NCBI GenBank assembly: GCA_963921195.1
Contig: OY992539.1
Location: 210,556,035 to 210,620,034 of the forward strand
Reading direction: 5' to 3'
DNA length: 64,000 nt
From: Pegoplata infirma
Taxonomy: Eukaryota > Arthropoda > Insecta > Diptera > Anthomyiidae
Both the position numbers and the translations under genes were made by a program. The notes beneath the pieces are model-generated. The model worked only from the letters and a program-made list of their open reading frames with translations. It searched no databases and was not told the DNA's origin. Positions 21,722 through 33,469 of this stretch are shown piece by piece; position 1 is the first letter of the stretch; each line of letters begins with the position of its first letter.

Positions 21722-22967
21722 TGTTCTTTCTGTGTAAAAAATCCCTACTGGTAGACATTTTTAAAGTGTTCTTGATGAGTTTTAGTAATTTCTTTTTTTT
21801 CTTTTCTTTAGTTTTCCTATAAAATGGCAAATAACTATAAGTAAAGTGAGTTAAATAAAATAAAATAACAAAAAAAGAATTCTTGAAATTTAATAAAGAG
21901 TACTTGAAGTTCTTATTCTTTTAATCTATTAATATTTTTTGCTTTATTTTTATTTACATCCTTTGGTATAGTAAAATGTTGTTCTTGTCATATTGTTTAA
22001 TATGAAATATGAACTATTAAATGTAAGGCATTTAGCAGCAAATGTCTTACAATTAGAAGAAAACTTACCATTAGTTATTTTCACATTATATGAAACCAGT
22101 CAATGTTAACAGATAATTTCACTAAAAAAATCTGAGATCAGTTTTCTGCTATAAATTAGGTAAATTTCAACGAAATCCTATTATGTGTGTACTGCTAAAA
22201 ATTAAAAGTGGAATTGCAGAGATTTACTTAGAGTCTGTCTTTCGACTGGCCCCGACTTGGGCGCCATTTTATGTCATGAAGTATTCTCTAAACATTTTAA
22301 ACCAATATAAAAATGACAAAATTAAGATTAACATTCCAACGAAAACATCGGGGAAACGACTGTACGCTTGAGCGTCCTTGAAGAAACCTTCAGGTCTAGA
22401 AAGACGACCATTTCTTCTGCTTTTATTTGCTGTTTTAGATCCAGTAATGAATATTTTTTTAAGTTATTTTATTATTATTTTCAAGATTACAGTTACCTGT
22501 GTTCTAAAAAGTCTTACAGTAAATCCAGCAACGGCTGTTTTATTACTTTCGTCTTTGATTTTTCAGTTATCCTGTTCTGATTAAATAAGACCGGCCAAAT
22601 GAATCGTAATTTAGTGTTAATCGGTTTGTTTGCAGTTTTAAATTTGGCGAGACTGTCTAACTTGGCGGTTGTTTCTGTGCTTCCGCTTTGCGATTCAAAG
22701 TCAGGCCCTATACTGGGCACCATTTTCTCTCAAATTATGTTTTACCAATTTATCTCTATGTTTATATGGAATTAAAATAGCAAAACTACCGAAACCACGG
22801 CCTTCGAATTAGAAATTTCTTTGCTATTTGTGTAATTTAAGTTAAAAATTAGTTAAAATTTTCCAACTTTGATGACCGGCCCCTTATTGGGTGCCATTTT
22901 CTTAAAAATTCTGTTCATCAATTTATCTGAGTTTATTTACCCAAACTGAAAGGAGGAAAACTTCTTT
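21722..22967. other. Intronic DNA with GGGCGCCATTTT-family copies
   Basis: No gene. Copies of a dispersed repeat occur at about 22237-22270, 22685-22727 and 22871-22900, each reading GGCCC..(T)GGG(C/T)(G/A)CCATTTT with flanking similarity (AATTTATCT..GTTTAT downstream). Confidence 0.6.
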
Positions 22968-23311
22968 CATCGTGTCTATATTTGAAAACTACCATTACCA
23001 TCACGATGTCAATTAAATGTCACATTTGACGTTTACAAATACCAAACTTGATGGTAAGCAATGGTTAGCAATTAAATGTTTCTTTTGGAGATATTCGTTT
23101 TTTGCTTGTGTTATCTTTTTGTTTATTTATCTGGAAAAACAAATGTCAAAAGAATAATGACCACCCATTTTGACACCTTATTGCGTGCAATACGTGGAGT
23201 CTACTTCGCATCATTGTATTTAATTACAAAAGACTATCCAGTGTCCACACAAGCATTAACTATAGTTTTTGACGTATGCTGGTAATGGTAGTTGCTCATA
23301 TAGACACGGTG
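22968..23311. mobile_element. 344-bp inverted-repeat element
   Basis: The left terminus (CATCGTGTCTATAT, then ACTACCATTACCA) and right terminus (TGGTAATGGTAGT, then ATATAGACACGGTG) are inverse over about 40 bases with a few mismatches. No target duplication was recognised and no transposase is encoded. Confidence 0.55.
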
Positions 23312-23608
23312 TTACTAAAAAATGCTTAAATTCTTTCTGAATCTTATTTTTTTCTCGAAAAAATGCGTTTTATAAAAATGTTGTATAGAAAAAGTGTCTT
23401 TGAATGGCGGAGGTTACTGTGTTTCGCCTTTGCGATTTGAAATTGGGAACCTGTTTGGCCTTGAATTGCTTCTATTTTGTTCTATTCATGTATTTTAATC
23501 TCTTTGTATACCTGTACCAAAGTTTTTTTAAAGTTAAAGCCAAATTAATCCCTCAAAACCTAAACCGCGGTATTCGAGTTTAATGAAAATTATTTGAAAT
23601 ATACACAG

Positions 23609-24337
23609 TAGCGCGTCCCGAATTCGGCTTTTTTTGGAATTTGAAAATGCTTGCCCCCTCAAAAGATGTAGACTTAGGACCCTTTTACGAGAAAAATAAC
23701 AAAAAAAGTTTTAGACAAAAAACCAGTTGGCTACCAGCGGCTAAAGACTGCAATCTCAGTGCATTTTGAAAAAACTTTTTTTTTTTTGTTTTTTAAAAAG
23801 TTGATGCCAAAAAGTGCGCAATATACATAGAGTAGATTTCAGGAAAAATATTTATAAAATTTCCACTGAGTAATTTTGGTGCAACGTTGCATTTTAAAGA
23901 TGAAAAGTGTTTACTTAATTTTTTTTTATTTTTTCTTTTAAGCTAAATTGGTCTTAAAAGCTGCGCAAAATATACCACATTCGTTAAATATGTGTCAAAA
24001 CAGATTTTGAGACTACTTTAGCTTAAAAGAAAGAAAAAGTAAAAACTAAGTACAACTTTTCATCTTTGAGATGCAACGCTGCACCAAAATTACTCCATGG
24101 AAATTTTATTAATATTTTTCCTGGAATGAACTCTATATTGCTCAACTTTTGGCGTCAAATTTTTGGAAAACAAAAAAAAAATTTTTTTTCAAAATGCACT
24201 AAGATTGCAATCTTTAGCTGCTGGTAGCCAACTGGTTTTTTGTCCAAACATTTTTTTGTTATTTTTCCCGTAAAAGGGTCATAAATCCCTATCGTTTGAG
24301 GGGGCAAGCTAAAAATATTTGAATTCGGGACGCGCTA
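23609..24337. mobile_element. hAT-like foldback element with 8-bp target duplication
   Basis: The ends TAGCGCGTCCCGAATTC and its exact inverse are flanked by the identical 8-mer ATACACAG (23601-23608 and 24338-24345). The arms are inverse for about 350 bases on each side, so nearly the whole 729-bp element folds back. An 8-bp duplication and TAG-type ends are typical of hAT elements. No transposase; it would need one supplied in trans. Confidence 0.85.
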
Positions 24338-24429
24338 ATACACAGTTTATAGTCTGGCCCCAAGCTGGGCGCCATTTTCTGGAAAATACTGTTAATAAAT
24401 TGTTATATCAATTTCTATACCCAATTTCA

Positions 24430-26720
24430 TACCAGAAATTGTCTCAGAATCTTTAATTAAATGTTTAGAATCTATGACTTTTTCTATATCTTAGATTCTG
24501 AAACATTTTTTTTTATATAAAAAAATCTCAGATTCTAAAAAAATTTTATATATAAACAAAAATCTCCAATTGTAAGACATCTTTCCTATAAAAAACAAGT
24601 GAGAGTGTTAAATTCGGCTGTGCCAAATCGTATTTGCCCTCTAAAACGTAAAAAAACTAAAAACAAATTGTCAGGGGCGTTTTTTGGGTGGGGCGTATCG
24701 GCGGAAGGCGTTAAGGAACACTTTCCCCTCGCGATAAATGTTGGCAAATCAATTTTTTTTTTATATCTACGCCCACAAAAGAGGTCGACCCAAAAAATTA
24801 AACTTTTTTAGTTTAGTTCTTTAAAGGGGAACTTCTTTTAACCTGATCCGATTTTTACCCATTTCCCCGAGTAAAAATAAACATATATTACAATACATAA
24901 CTTGATACAAACATAACAAATTATATATGATTATACATCCGTGAGATATTTTCTAAATTTTTCTAATGCAGTCATATGTAGTAATATATAATTTAATCAT
25001 GATTCGGATTAAATGGTGTACGATTGATATAACTGTATGAAATAATATGAGGGTCAATACAAAATTTGTTTTTCTGTATAATTAAATATAAAATAATATA
25101 TATCTTCTTCTGTTTCATATATAACTTTAAATGTTTCCAATTAACCCAAAATTTTCTAAGTTTTTAAGGCAAAGTATAAGAAACTTTTCAAATGTTCCTA
25201 AACATTTTCTTGTTAGGGTTATGTATATCACCTATCTGGTTCGAAGCGTACCCAAACAATTTTCTTGTTTAGAAAATTATATATTTGGTGAATGTATCGT
25301 TGACCTGTGGTGTATCTCACCCAAAACCAAAAAAACACCAAGATTTTATATGTTTTTATACAATTAGATCTAATTGGATCCACTGAAATATGGCAATGTC
25401 TGGTCAAAACTCGGATGAAATCGAATCATATTTTATACACGTTGATCTTTTTTAATGCAAAAACATCCACCATTATTCGGATTAAATTGCGTATAAATAT
25501 ATATTGTGTTATATATCATTATATATTGCACCATATAAAAATTTTTACTCGGGTCATGCCAAACTGTAGGAGTCTAGCTCATGTCTCCACAGACGAACGG
25601 ACGGACATTCACAGAACGTCTTAGAATCGATCATTGATCACTAACATATATAATTTATGGGCTCCCTGACCGATATTTCGATACACCCATACTTTGGTTG
25701 GAAGATATGAAAATGTCTCCGAATCTGAGACTTTAATATACGGAAAATGTCTCAGGATCTGAGAATCTGAGACTATATACGAAAAATTTTTCTATATACG
25801 AAAAATTTTTCAAAATCTGATACTATTTTTATTTTAGAAAAATGTCACAGAATCTGAAACTTTTTTATTAAGGTAAGATGGCTTACAATAGAGTTTTTTT
25901 TATGCATGTAAATTGTCTCAGAATCTGAGAATTTTTCTATATAAGAAAAATATTTTAGAATCTGATACTTTTTCTATATAGGAAAAATGTCTTAGAATCT
26001 AAGACATTTTTAAATTGCGCTTTGGGATTTCAAGTCGGTAACCTGATGTCTCAGAATCTGAGACTTTTTCTATATACGAAAAATGTCTCAGACTTTTTCG
26101 ATGTACGAAAAAAATATATACGAAAAATGTCTCAGAATCTGAGACTTTTTCTATACAAAAAATTTCACAGAATCTGAGACTTTATCTAAGTATGTACGAA
26201 AAGTTAACCAGAATCTGAAGCTATTTCTATATTGAAAAAATCACAGAATCTAAGACTTTTTTATGCCTACAATTGGAGATTTTTTTATATATGATCTCGG
26301 ATTCTGAGAATTTTCCTATGTGAGAAATATGTTGTAGAATCTTTTTCCCTTTCGCGATTTGAATTCGGGAACCTGATGTCTTAGAATCTAAGACTTTGTT
26401 ATATACGAAAATTTTCTCAGAACCTGAGACGTTTTCTGTACAAAAAATTATACGAAAAATGTCTCAAAATCTGATACTTTTTCTATATAGAAAATCTTTC
26501 TCAGAATCTGAAGCTATTTCTATATTTGAAAAATGTCTTTGAATCTGAGACTTTTGCCATATAAGAGAAATGTTTCAGAATCTGAGACTTTCTATGTTAA
26601 AAAGATGTTATGCAATCGGAGATTTTTTTTAATATATAAAAACTGTCTCAGAATCTTAGAATTTGTCTATATAAGAAAAATGTTTTAGAATCTGAGACTT
26701 TTTCTATATTGGAAAAATGA
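24430..26720. repeat. Decayed TCTCAGAATCTGAGAC / TATATACGAAAAATG repeats
   Basis: Dense at 25700-26720 and sparse at 24430-24570. Units alternate a TCTCAGAATCTGAGAC hairpin with TTTTTCTATATACGAAAAATG, with irregular spacing. The same two words, in more regular form, make the 35-bp array at 37.6-38.9 kb. 24825-25540 also holds diverged AT-rich repeats (CGGATTAAAT appears twice). No gene was seen in the stretch. Confidence 0.75.
25555..25690 (-). mobile_element. DINE-1/INE-1-like fragment (minus orientation)
   Basis: GACGAACGGACGGACATT followed by ATCGATCATTGATCA and ATATATAAT is the inverse order of the conserved head of the element at 61.8 kb. Only a fragment remains. Confidence 0.45.
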
Positions 26721-28426
26721 TACTTTTGCTGTAGACTTTTTTTTGAATCCCCTTTGTGACTTGAAGTTGGGAACCTAATTTGGCCCTAAATAAAATGTCT
26801 TTAAATATCAAAGCTGATTTTTAATGGAATAACTATGGTTTTTGAATTTGTCGCTTGTTTCTGTATTTGCTATTTAAAGTCGGGCTCCTACGTGGGCGCC
26901 AATTGCTTTAAAATTCAGTTTATCACTACTCTGTCTGGATTTATACAATTTAATTAATATTTGAAAAGCTTCCAACTATAAATTGTTTAAATTTTAACAA
27001 ATTGTGTTGTTCTTTTTGAAATTAGTTGATTTATAGCAGTTTCAAATCATTCTGTTTTCACTTTTTCTGAATTTCTGCTCTCTCTTACTATTAATTGGGT
27101 AAATTTTATCTGTTGATTTGTTCTTAAATGCCCTATATATTGTTGTAAATTATTCCCTTAGACCATTCTTGTATTTTGGATTATACTAATATTATTTTTT
27201 CCTTCCTTACTCTATCTTCTGCTTCTTTTTTTGAGCTGTTTCATGCTGTTTTGTATTTTTGTTATTTTAATTTATTATAAAGAAATTTCAATGGTATGCC
27301 ATTCATTTATTCATCCATACAATGTGTACCAGTTAGTTACTCTCCAGGGATCAATAGTTTATTTATGGGGGCTTTAGATAGTTTTTTTGGGGGAGATTAT
27401 TAAAGATTTATGAAAAAGGAGTTTAGTTTTTTTTATTGAAAAATAACTAAGATATTTTGGAGATTATAAATAAATTCATATTTTATTTCAATTTATTTTA
27501 TTGAAATAAATTGTGTAGACAAATCAGTTTAAATTGATTGAAATACACAGGAATTTTTGAAATTGATTTTTACTGCATTTATTTTAAAACAGGTTGCTTT
27601 GATATTTTTTATATAGAATACTTTTTTTTAACTAGTTTTTATGAATTAAAATTTGAGAAATAAAATATTTTGAGCCAGTTTTAGAACTAAACTGACATAG
27701 TCTGGGACTCTCTAATTAAACGAAGAATGGTTTTCAACTACAAATTGGGTAAAATTCAATTTCAAGTATACGAAATTGATGTAAATTGATTAAAATAATT
27801 TTAAAGCAAATGGCGCCCAACCAAGGGCCCGACTTCAAATTGGGTAAAATTCAATTAATTTCAATTACGCAAATCGAATATTTTTTTCGAAATGAAACCA
27901 GTTTTATACAATACAATTGCACTTTGATTTTTGAAAGTAATTTCATCACTTATTTCAAATCCGTACAGAATTGAGTCTGTGACATGCCCCTTTATTAGAG
28001 TGTAGAAATTTAATTCATGAAAAAATGGCGCCCAATCAAGGGCTCAAGTTCAATTTGGCGAAATTTCAACTGATTTTAATTATAAATTAACACTATGTTT
28101 AAATTTACGTCCCCCTTTAAATTAAAGTCTAGCACAGGTTCTATGCAAGTAAAAATTCTTCCACACTCATTGTCAGTGTTTTGTAACCAAACATTTTGGT
28201 AGAATTCCAATAATTTTAATTTTTCATCTATATTTTTTCTATTATTGTTCGGATGATCCTTAATAAGGTGAATTCAATTTAATTTCCATTGACATCATAA
28301 CTCCAGCTGTGTACATTAGCCATCTTTTGGGAGGAAAATGCATTGTTTGGAAAAACAGCACACACATACAATCACTCCTGACTAAAATTAATCTTTTTCT
28401 CATACAATCGTAATGTGCGTTTTTTT

Positions 28427-28447
28427 CTGTGTGTGTGTGTGTGTGTC
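28427..28447. repeat. (GT)n microsatellite
   Basis: About ten GT repeats following TTTTTTCTGT. Confidence 0.95.
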
Positions 28448-28778
28448 TGTCATAAATACACAATTATCTCAGGAGCAGGAAACCGGAATTAACACTGCCA
28501 AAGTTTTATCAGAAAATGTTGTGTTTGCAATTGATGGCATTGATGTTGATGACTATGATGGAATTCAATATTGAAATTATTGCTATTTTGTTCATACATT
28601 TCAGTTTCAGCGTATTAATGCCCTACACTACAAAACAGACATCAACAGACGATTGTAGAAGACGTTGGGGTATCTAGGGCAGCACTAGGCAAGAAACAAC
28701 TATCACTTCTAGAATGACAGCACTTCAAGATTTGAGGCTCAGCCCCTGTTTGGGCGCCATTTTTATTCACACTTGTCA

Positions 28779-28960
28779 TTCCGTCTGTAGCGCATTGATA
28801 TTTGTCTTTGATCCCATTAGTGTATATATTATAGATTAGTTATCGATTTGTGAATGTCCGTGTGTCCCTCCGTCCGTCCGTCTGTCTGTGGAGGACACGA
28901 TCAGGTCCAAAATAAAAGTCACTTTTGAAGTGACTAAGAATACTTTCATATGATAATAGC
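28779..28960 (+). mobile_element. DINE-1/INE-1-like fragment (plus orientation)
   Basis: TTGTCATTCCGTCTGTAGC, then TGATCCCATTAGTGTATATAT and the GTCCGTCCGTCTGTCTGT run match, in order, the head of the element at 61.8 kb. It directly abuts a GGGCGCCATTTT-family copy. Confidence 0.55.
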
Positions 28961-29319
28961 GCGATAAGTGCTTTGGATTGTCGTAGACCTTCCGGATTCC
29001 CCACATTATTAATTTCAACACATTGTTTAATTCTAGTTGAAATCAATGGAAATTTACTCGAATTGAAGTCGTGCCCCTGATTGGGCGCCATTTTATCCTA
29101 ATTTCTTAAAGGCTTCATCCAATGAAATGGGGTCTTATATGACACATTTAAATTAAAACTTCCTAAATTCCATAAAATATTTTATTAAAAAAATCGTAGT
29201 GTGTCAACAAAAGTCGTTCTTTACCTTTTCTACCTTGTTATTGTTTATCCCAAAAATACCAAACACATAAAAAACATCTCATTTATCACATCTATCCATT
29301 CTTTCATCTATTTTTACAG

Positions 29320-29650
29320 GTTGATGGCGAGGAGAATATATCATTACAGTTAAACTTTTTACGTTTACCCTGTGCTACGCAATACATCAAAATACGTGAT
29401 GGACCATCATTATCATCCACACTGCTTATTGAAATGCAAGGTGGTTCTATAGGAGCGGGTGGTGTTGGAGGTGGTAGTGCCGGTGTAGGTGGCGTGAATA
29501 ATGTAAACTTACCTGTTCTTTTGGAATCGAGTGGAGCACAATTATTATTGGAATTCTATGCAGGTGAAGAGGTTAATATAACCAATAATACCGAAATACA
29601 TACTGGTTTAATATGCACCGGTGGATTTTTGGCAAATGTAGAACAAATTA
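29320..29650 (+). CDS. CUB-domain transmembrane protein, exon encoding the rest of the CUB domain
   Basis: 331 bases between TTTTTACAG and GTGAGT, continuing in phase from the exon at 9834. It encodes VDGEENISLQLNF, then YIKIRDGPSLSSTLL and AQLLLEFY, the conserved core strands of a CUB domain. A glycine/valine-rich insert of about 25 residues (GGSIGAGGVGGG and following) lies between the DG-S strand and the last strand, an unusual loop expansion. N-glycosylation sites are NIS, NIT and NNT. The exon ends one base into a codon. Confidence 0.88.
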
Positions 29651-29715
29651 GTGAGTATTTAAAGGGAGAAACTAATAATTATGAGTTAAATAATTGTCAT
29701 ATTTATTCTTTTTAG

Positions 29716-29880
29716 TTAAAAATTCTTCTGAAACCTCGCAAACATTATTAGCTGCCACTAGGTTATCCGTAAAAAGTCGTGCATTTTTACAAAAACCTAA
29801 AATTAAATCAAAATTTACTTTGGTACATCTGAGTGCTGTAATATTTGCTAGTATTATTATATTTATTAGTGCTTTATTAG
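29716..29880 (+). CDS. CUB-domain transmembrane protein, exon with the membrane segment
   Basis: 165 bases after a 65-base intron (GTGAGT...TTTTAG). It encodes a juxtamembrane stalk with an NSS glycosylation site and many K/R residues, then a hydrophobic run (FTLVHLSAVIFASIIIFIS) that crosses into the next exon: residues about 221-246 of the visible protein. Basic residues follow on the inner side (VRYRKYH), so the C-terminus is predicted to be cytoplasmic. Confidence 0.9.
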
Positions 29881-29941
29881 GTAAGTGTTTTTTTTCAAAC
29901 TTCATTCTTTTTTACCAAAATTAAATTTGGCCCTTTTCCAG

Positions 29942-30227
29942 GCGCCCAATATATGGTACGTTATCGTAAATATCATTTAGCTGTTACCCGCCGTCAAGAT
30001 GAGGGCTCTCGTTTACATACCCCTCATGCTTCAATGAGTTCTTTACAAAGTCCTCCTTCACGTGCTGTATCCACGACAACTCTCATTTCTGAAGTCATTT
30101 ATATGGTAAAAATGCGTCCCAAACATCAACTGAGACATTCTATATTGCGTGAGAGTATAGATGCAGAAAATTTAGCTAGAGAAACCGAAATTAATGAGTC
30201 CACAGTTAAGGAACCAATGGTTAAGTG
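29942..30227 (+). CDS. CUB-domain transmembrane protein, cytoplasmic exon 1
   Basis: 286 bases after a 61-base intron (GTAAGT...TTCCAG). It completes the membrane segment and begins a basic, Ser/Thr-rich cytoplasmic region (MVRYRKYHLAVTRRQDEGSR; later LRESIDAENLARETE). It ends two bases into a codon at a GTGAGT donor. The next exon supplies the third base (TG plus C), so the phase is consistent across the 5.8-kb intron. Confidence 0.88.
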
Positions 30228-30319
30228 GTGAGTCGGTATAGATTTTTTGGAAACTATTTAAAAGTTATAAATTATAATAAATTAAAAATTATAAATTTAA
30301 GACTAACAATAGTTAATTA

Positions 30320-31500
30320 AAAACTTATTTAAAAGCTTTTGTCGCTGTTTTACAAACAAAAAATAAAAGCTTTAATTTTAGTTTTGACTTAAAGAAAACT
30401 TAGTTAAAGCTTACGCATTTAATAAAAGGTTATAAATTATTTGTCGTAAAGAATTTTTTCTGATTGAAAGCTTTTATATAAGTTATGTATGAATCATTGG
30501 TGTAGAGCTTTAATCTAAGTTTTAAGAATTTTTGCTTTAAGTTAAGTAAAAACTTAATTAAAAGCTTTATTTTTTGTTTTGAAAAATTTATGAAACATTT
30601 TTGAAAAGAAATATTTAAAGATTTTGATTAAAAGCTTATATCTTAGTTAGTTTTTTAAATCTTGTTTTTTTAATCTTAGTTTTGAAAAGCTTTGATCTTA
30701 GTTAATTAAAAGCTTTTTTCGCTGTTTTATACAAAAAAAATATGAAAAGCTTTAATTTAATTTTAGCCTTTACTTAAAGGAAACTTAGTTAAAGCGTTTG
30801 GATTTAAAAAAAGGTTATGAATTATTTCCCGTAAAGAAATTTTTTCTGATTTTAAGCATTTATCTAAGTTATTTATAAGTCATTGGTGAAGAGATTTAAT
30901 CTTAGTTTTGAGGAGTTTTGCTTAAGTAAAAACTTAGTAAAAAGCTTTGGTCTTTGTTTTGAAAAAAAACGTATAAAACATTTTTGATAAGAAATATTTA
31001 AAGATTTTGATTAAAAGCTTATATCTTAGTTAGTTTTTTAAATCTTATTTTTTTTTTTTAATTTTAGTTTTGGAAAGCTTTGATCTTAGTTAATTAAAAG
31101 CTGTGGTCGCTGTTTTACAAAAAAAAAAAATGAAAAGCTTTAATTTAATTTCAGCCGTGACTTAAAGAAAACTTAGTTAAAGCTTTTGCATTTAATAAAA
31201 GGTTATAAATTATTTGCCGTAAAGAAATTTTTTCTGATTTAAAGCATTTATCTAAGTTATGTATGAGTCATTGGTGAAGAGCTTTAATCTTAGTTTTGAG
31301 AAGTTTTGCTTTTAGTTAAGTAAAAACTTAATTAAAAGCTTTCGTTTTTGCTTTGAAAAAAATTTATGAAACATTTTTGAAAATAAATATTTAAAGATTT
31401 TTATTGAAAGCTTATATCTTAGTTATGTAAAGTATTATAGAAAGCTTAACTAGTACTTTTGAAAAGCTCTGTTGTTAGTTAAGTTATAAAATTTTAATTA
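30320..31500. repeat. About 380-bp tandem repeat, three copies, rich in AAAGCTTT
   Basis: The landmark TCGCTGTTTTA occurs near 30343, 30718 and 31105, each followed by GAAAAGCTTTAATTT, GGTTATAAATTATTT and GTAAAGAA in the same order. Decayed relatives (AAAGCTTTAAT, GAGACATTCTGATT) continue at 31500-31720 and 33470-34700 in the same intron. Confidence 0.8.
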
Positions 31501-31727
31501 AATGTTTTGACTTTAAAAAGCTTTATTTTTTGTTTTCTATATTCTGAGACATTCTGATTGAAAGCTTGAAATTTTTAACTATGTAATAAATTTAATAAAA
31601 AGCTTTATCTAAGCCCGCTTTTCTAAAAATTAATTAACATACAAAAATGAGAAAAAAAAATTACCGAATTTTTGAAAATAAATATTCCAAGATTTTGATT
31701 AAAAGTTTTTGACTTAGATATGTACAG

Positions 31728-33461
31728 TAGAGTGACTCAAAAAAAAAGTTGATGATGTACCCCCCTCAAAATTAACTTTGACATGTTTTATGAAGATTTC
31801 CAAAATATTTGGGCTCTAGCGATAATCTCCCGTGAGCTAAACCGCGTCAAAAAAGGGTCCAAAAATGGTATTTTTCATGAATATAAAATCCAGAAATTTT
31901 TTTTTTGTCCAATGAATGACCAAATATAATAGATATTTAGGAATTCTTTGATTCTGCATTAAAACATTTTAAAAATCTAACCACAGACTCGAGATAAAGA
32001 GATGTTTATGTCAGTTTTTTGATGCTTTTCAATTCGATTTTACTAAAAACTTTGATAACTTTGTTATTTTTTGTCCGATTTTCACTTCTAATACATCGTT
32101 AGAAAGGTGCTGACCACCGCTTGGGATTTTAGTCAAAAATTAACCCTTAACTGTACTGTCTTACTTTTTTATAACATTTACTTCGACATCATTAAAAAAC
32201 ATTTTATAACCACAAAAAGCATATCTTTGTGCAGGAAACACGTTTAATTAATATATTTGGCCACAATTAATTTAACCCATGCATGACCAAAATATTTTGG
32301 CAAAAATTTTTAAAAAAGTTTTTGCGGAAATTATTGAAAGCTAGCAGAAATACTTTAAAAAAATAAAATAAAAAAGGTTTTTGCGTTTTTTGCACGAATA
32401 TATGCGATTAAGACCAAAATTTGTTTATATATTATTTTTAAAATTAATTTGCACATACAAATTTCGAAAAAAAATTTGACCGGGAATGTGGTACACGTAA
32501 TAATTATTTGATATTTATAAGGACGTCTATATAAACAAAAACCTTATTTAATTATATTTTTTAAAGTATTACAACTAGCTTTCAATGATTTCCGCAAAAA
32601 CTTTTTTAAAAATGTTTGCCAAAATATTTTGATCATGCATGGGTTAAATTAATTGTGGCCAAATATAATAATTAAACGTGTTTCCTGCAAAAAGATATGT
32701 TTTTTGTGGTTATATAATGGGCTTTTAATGATGTCGAAGTAAATGTTATAAAAAATTAAGACAGTGCAGTTAAGGGTTAATTATTGACTAAAATAAACAA
32801 AACCTTGTTTAATTTTTTTAAAGTATTACAACTAGCTTTCAATAATTTCCGCAAAAAATTTTATAAAAATGTTTGCCAAAATATTTTGATCATGCATGGG
32901 TTAAATTAATTGCGGCCAGATATATTAATTAAACGTGTTTCCTGCACAAAGATATGCTTTTTGTGGTTATAAAACGGTTTTAAATGATGTCGAAGTAAAT
33001 GTTATAAAAAAGTTAGGCAGTGCAGTTAAGGGTTAATTTTTGACTAAAATCCCAAGCGGTGGTCAAAACCTTTCTAACGATGTATTATAAGTGAAAATCG
33101 GACAAAAAATACCAAAGTTATTTAAGTTCTCATTAAAATCGAATTGAAAAGCATCAAAAACCTGACGTAAACATCTCGCTATCTCGAGTCTGTGGTTGGA
33201 TTTTTAAAATGTTTTAATGTAGAATCAAAGAATTCCTCAATATCTATTATATTTGGTCATTCATTGGACAAAAAAAAAATTACTGATTTTTTTATTCATG
33301 AAAAATACCATTTTTGGACCCTTTTTTGACGCGGTTTAGCTCACGGGAGATTATCGCTAGAGCCCAAATATTTTGGGAATCTTCATAAAACATGTCAAAG
33401 TTAATTTTGAGGGGGGTACAACTTGAACTTTTTTTTTGCCCATGTAAGGTGAGTCGGTCTA
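31728..33461. mobile_element. 1.73-kb hAT-like foldback with 8-bp target duplication
   Basis: Left end TAGAGTGACTC and right end GAGTCGGTCTA are flanked by the identical 8-mer ATGTACAG (31720-31727, 33462-33469). The arms are inverse for hundreds of bases (for example CCCGTGAGCTAAACCGCGTC on the left and GACGCGGTTTAGCTCACGGG on the right). The middle holds repeats of an AACCCATGCATGA..AAAATATTTTGG..CTAGCTTTCAA segment. A related uninterrupted sequence at about 34060-34095 (GATATGTAAAGTATTTAGTG) acts as a paralogous empty site. No transposase. Confidence 0.85.
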
Positions 33462-33469
33462 ATGTACAG

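Larger units (their letters stand above)
22237..29095. repeat. Dispersed family centred on GGGCGCCATTTT, nine copies in both orientations
   Basis: Copies at about 22237-22270, 22685-22727, 22871-22900, 24349-24378, 26868-26906, 28730-28765 and 29061-29095 (+ sense), and 27808-27845 and 28021-28055 (inverse). Consensus is roughly GATTTGAAGTCGGGCCCC then TNNTTGGGCGCCATTTT. The inverse copies extend at least 60 bases with TTGGGTAAAATTCAATT. Weaker relatives lie near 23440, 26030, 26350 and 26750. The TTGGGCGCCA end resembles the 3' end of tRNA-Lys including CCA, or equivalently a Lys-type retroelement primer-binding site; that link is a suggestion only. Confidence 0.65.
26721..29319. other. Remainder of the 19.5-kb CUB intron
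   Basis: Apart from the GGGCGCC-family copies, a DINE-like fragment and a GT microsatellite, no gene or RNA was recognised. The last 30 bases form the pyrimidine tract and ACAG acceptor of the next exon. Confidence 0.55.

Noticed and set aside
28260..28463. Minus-strand open frame over the GT microsatellite
   Set aside because: Its repeated His-Thr codons come from the GT repeat; no other support.
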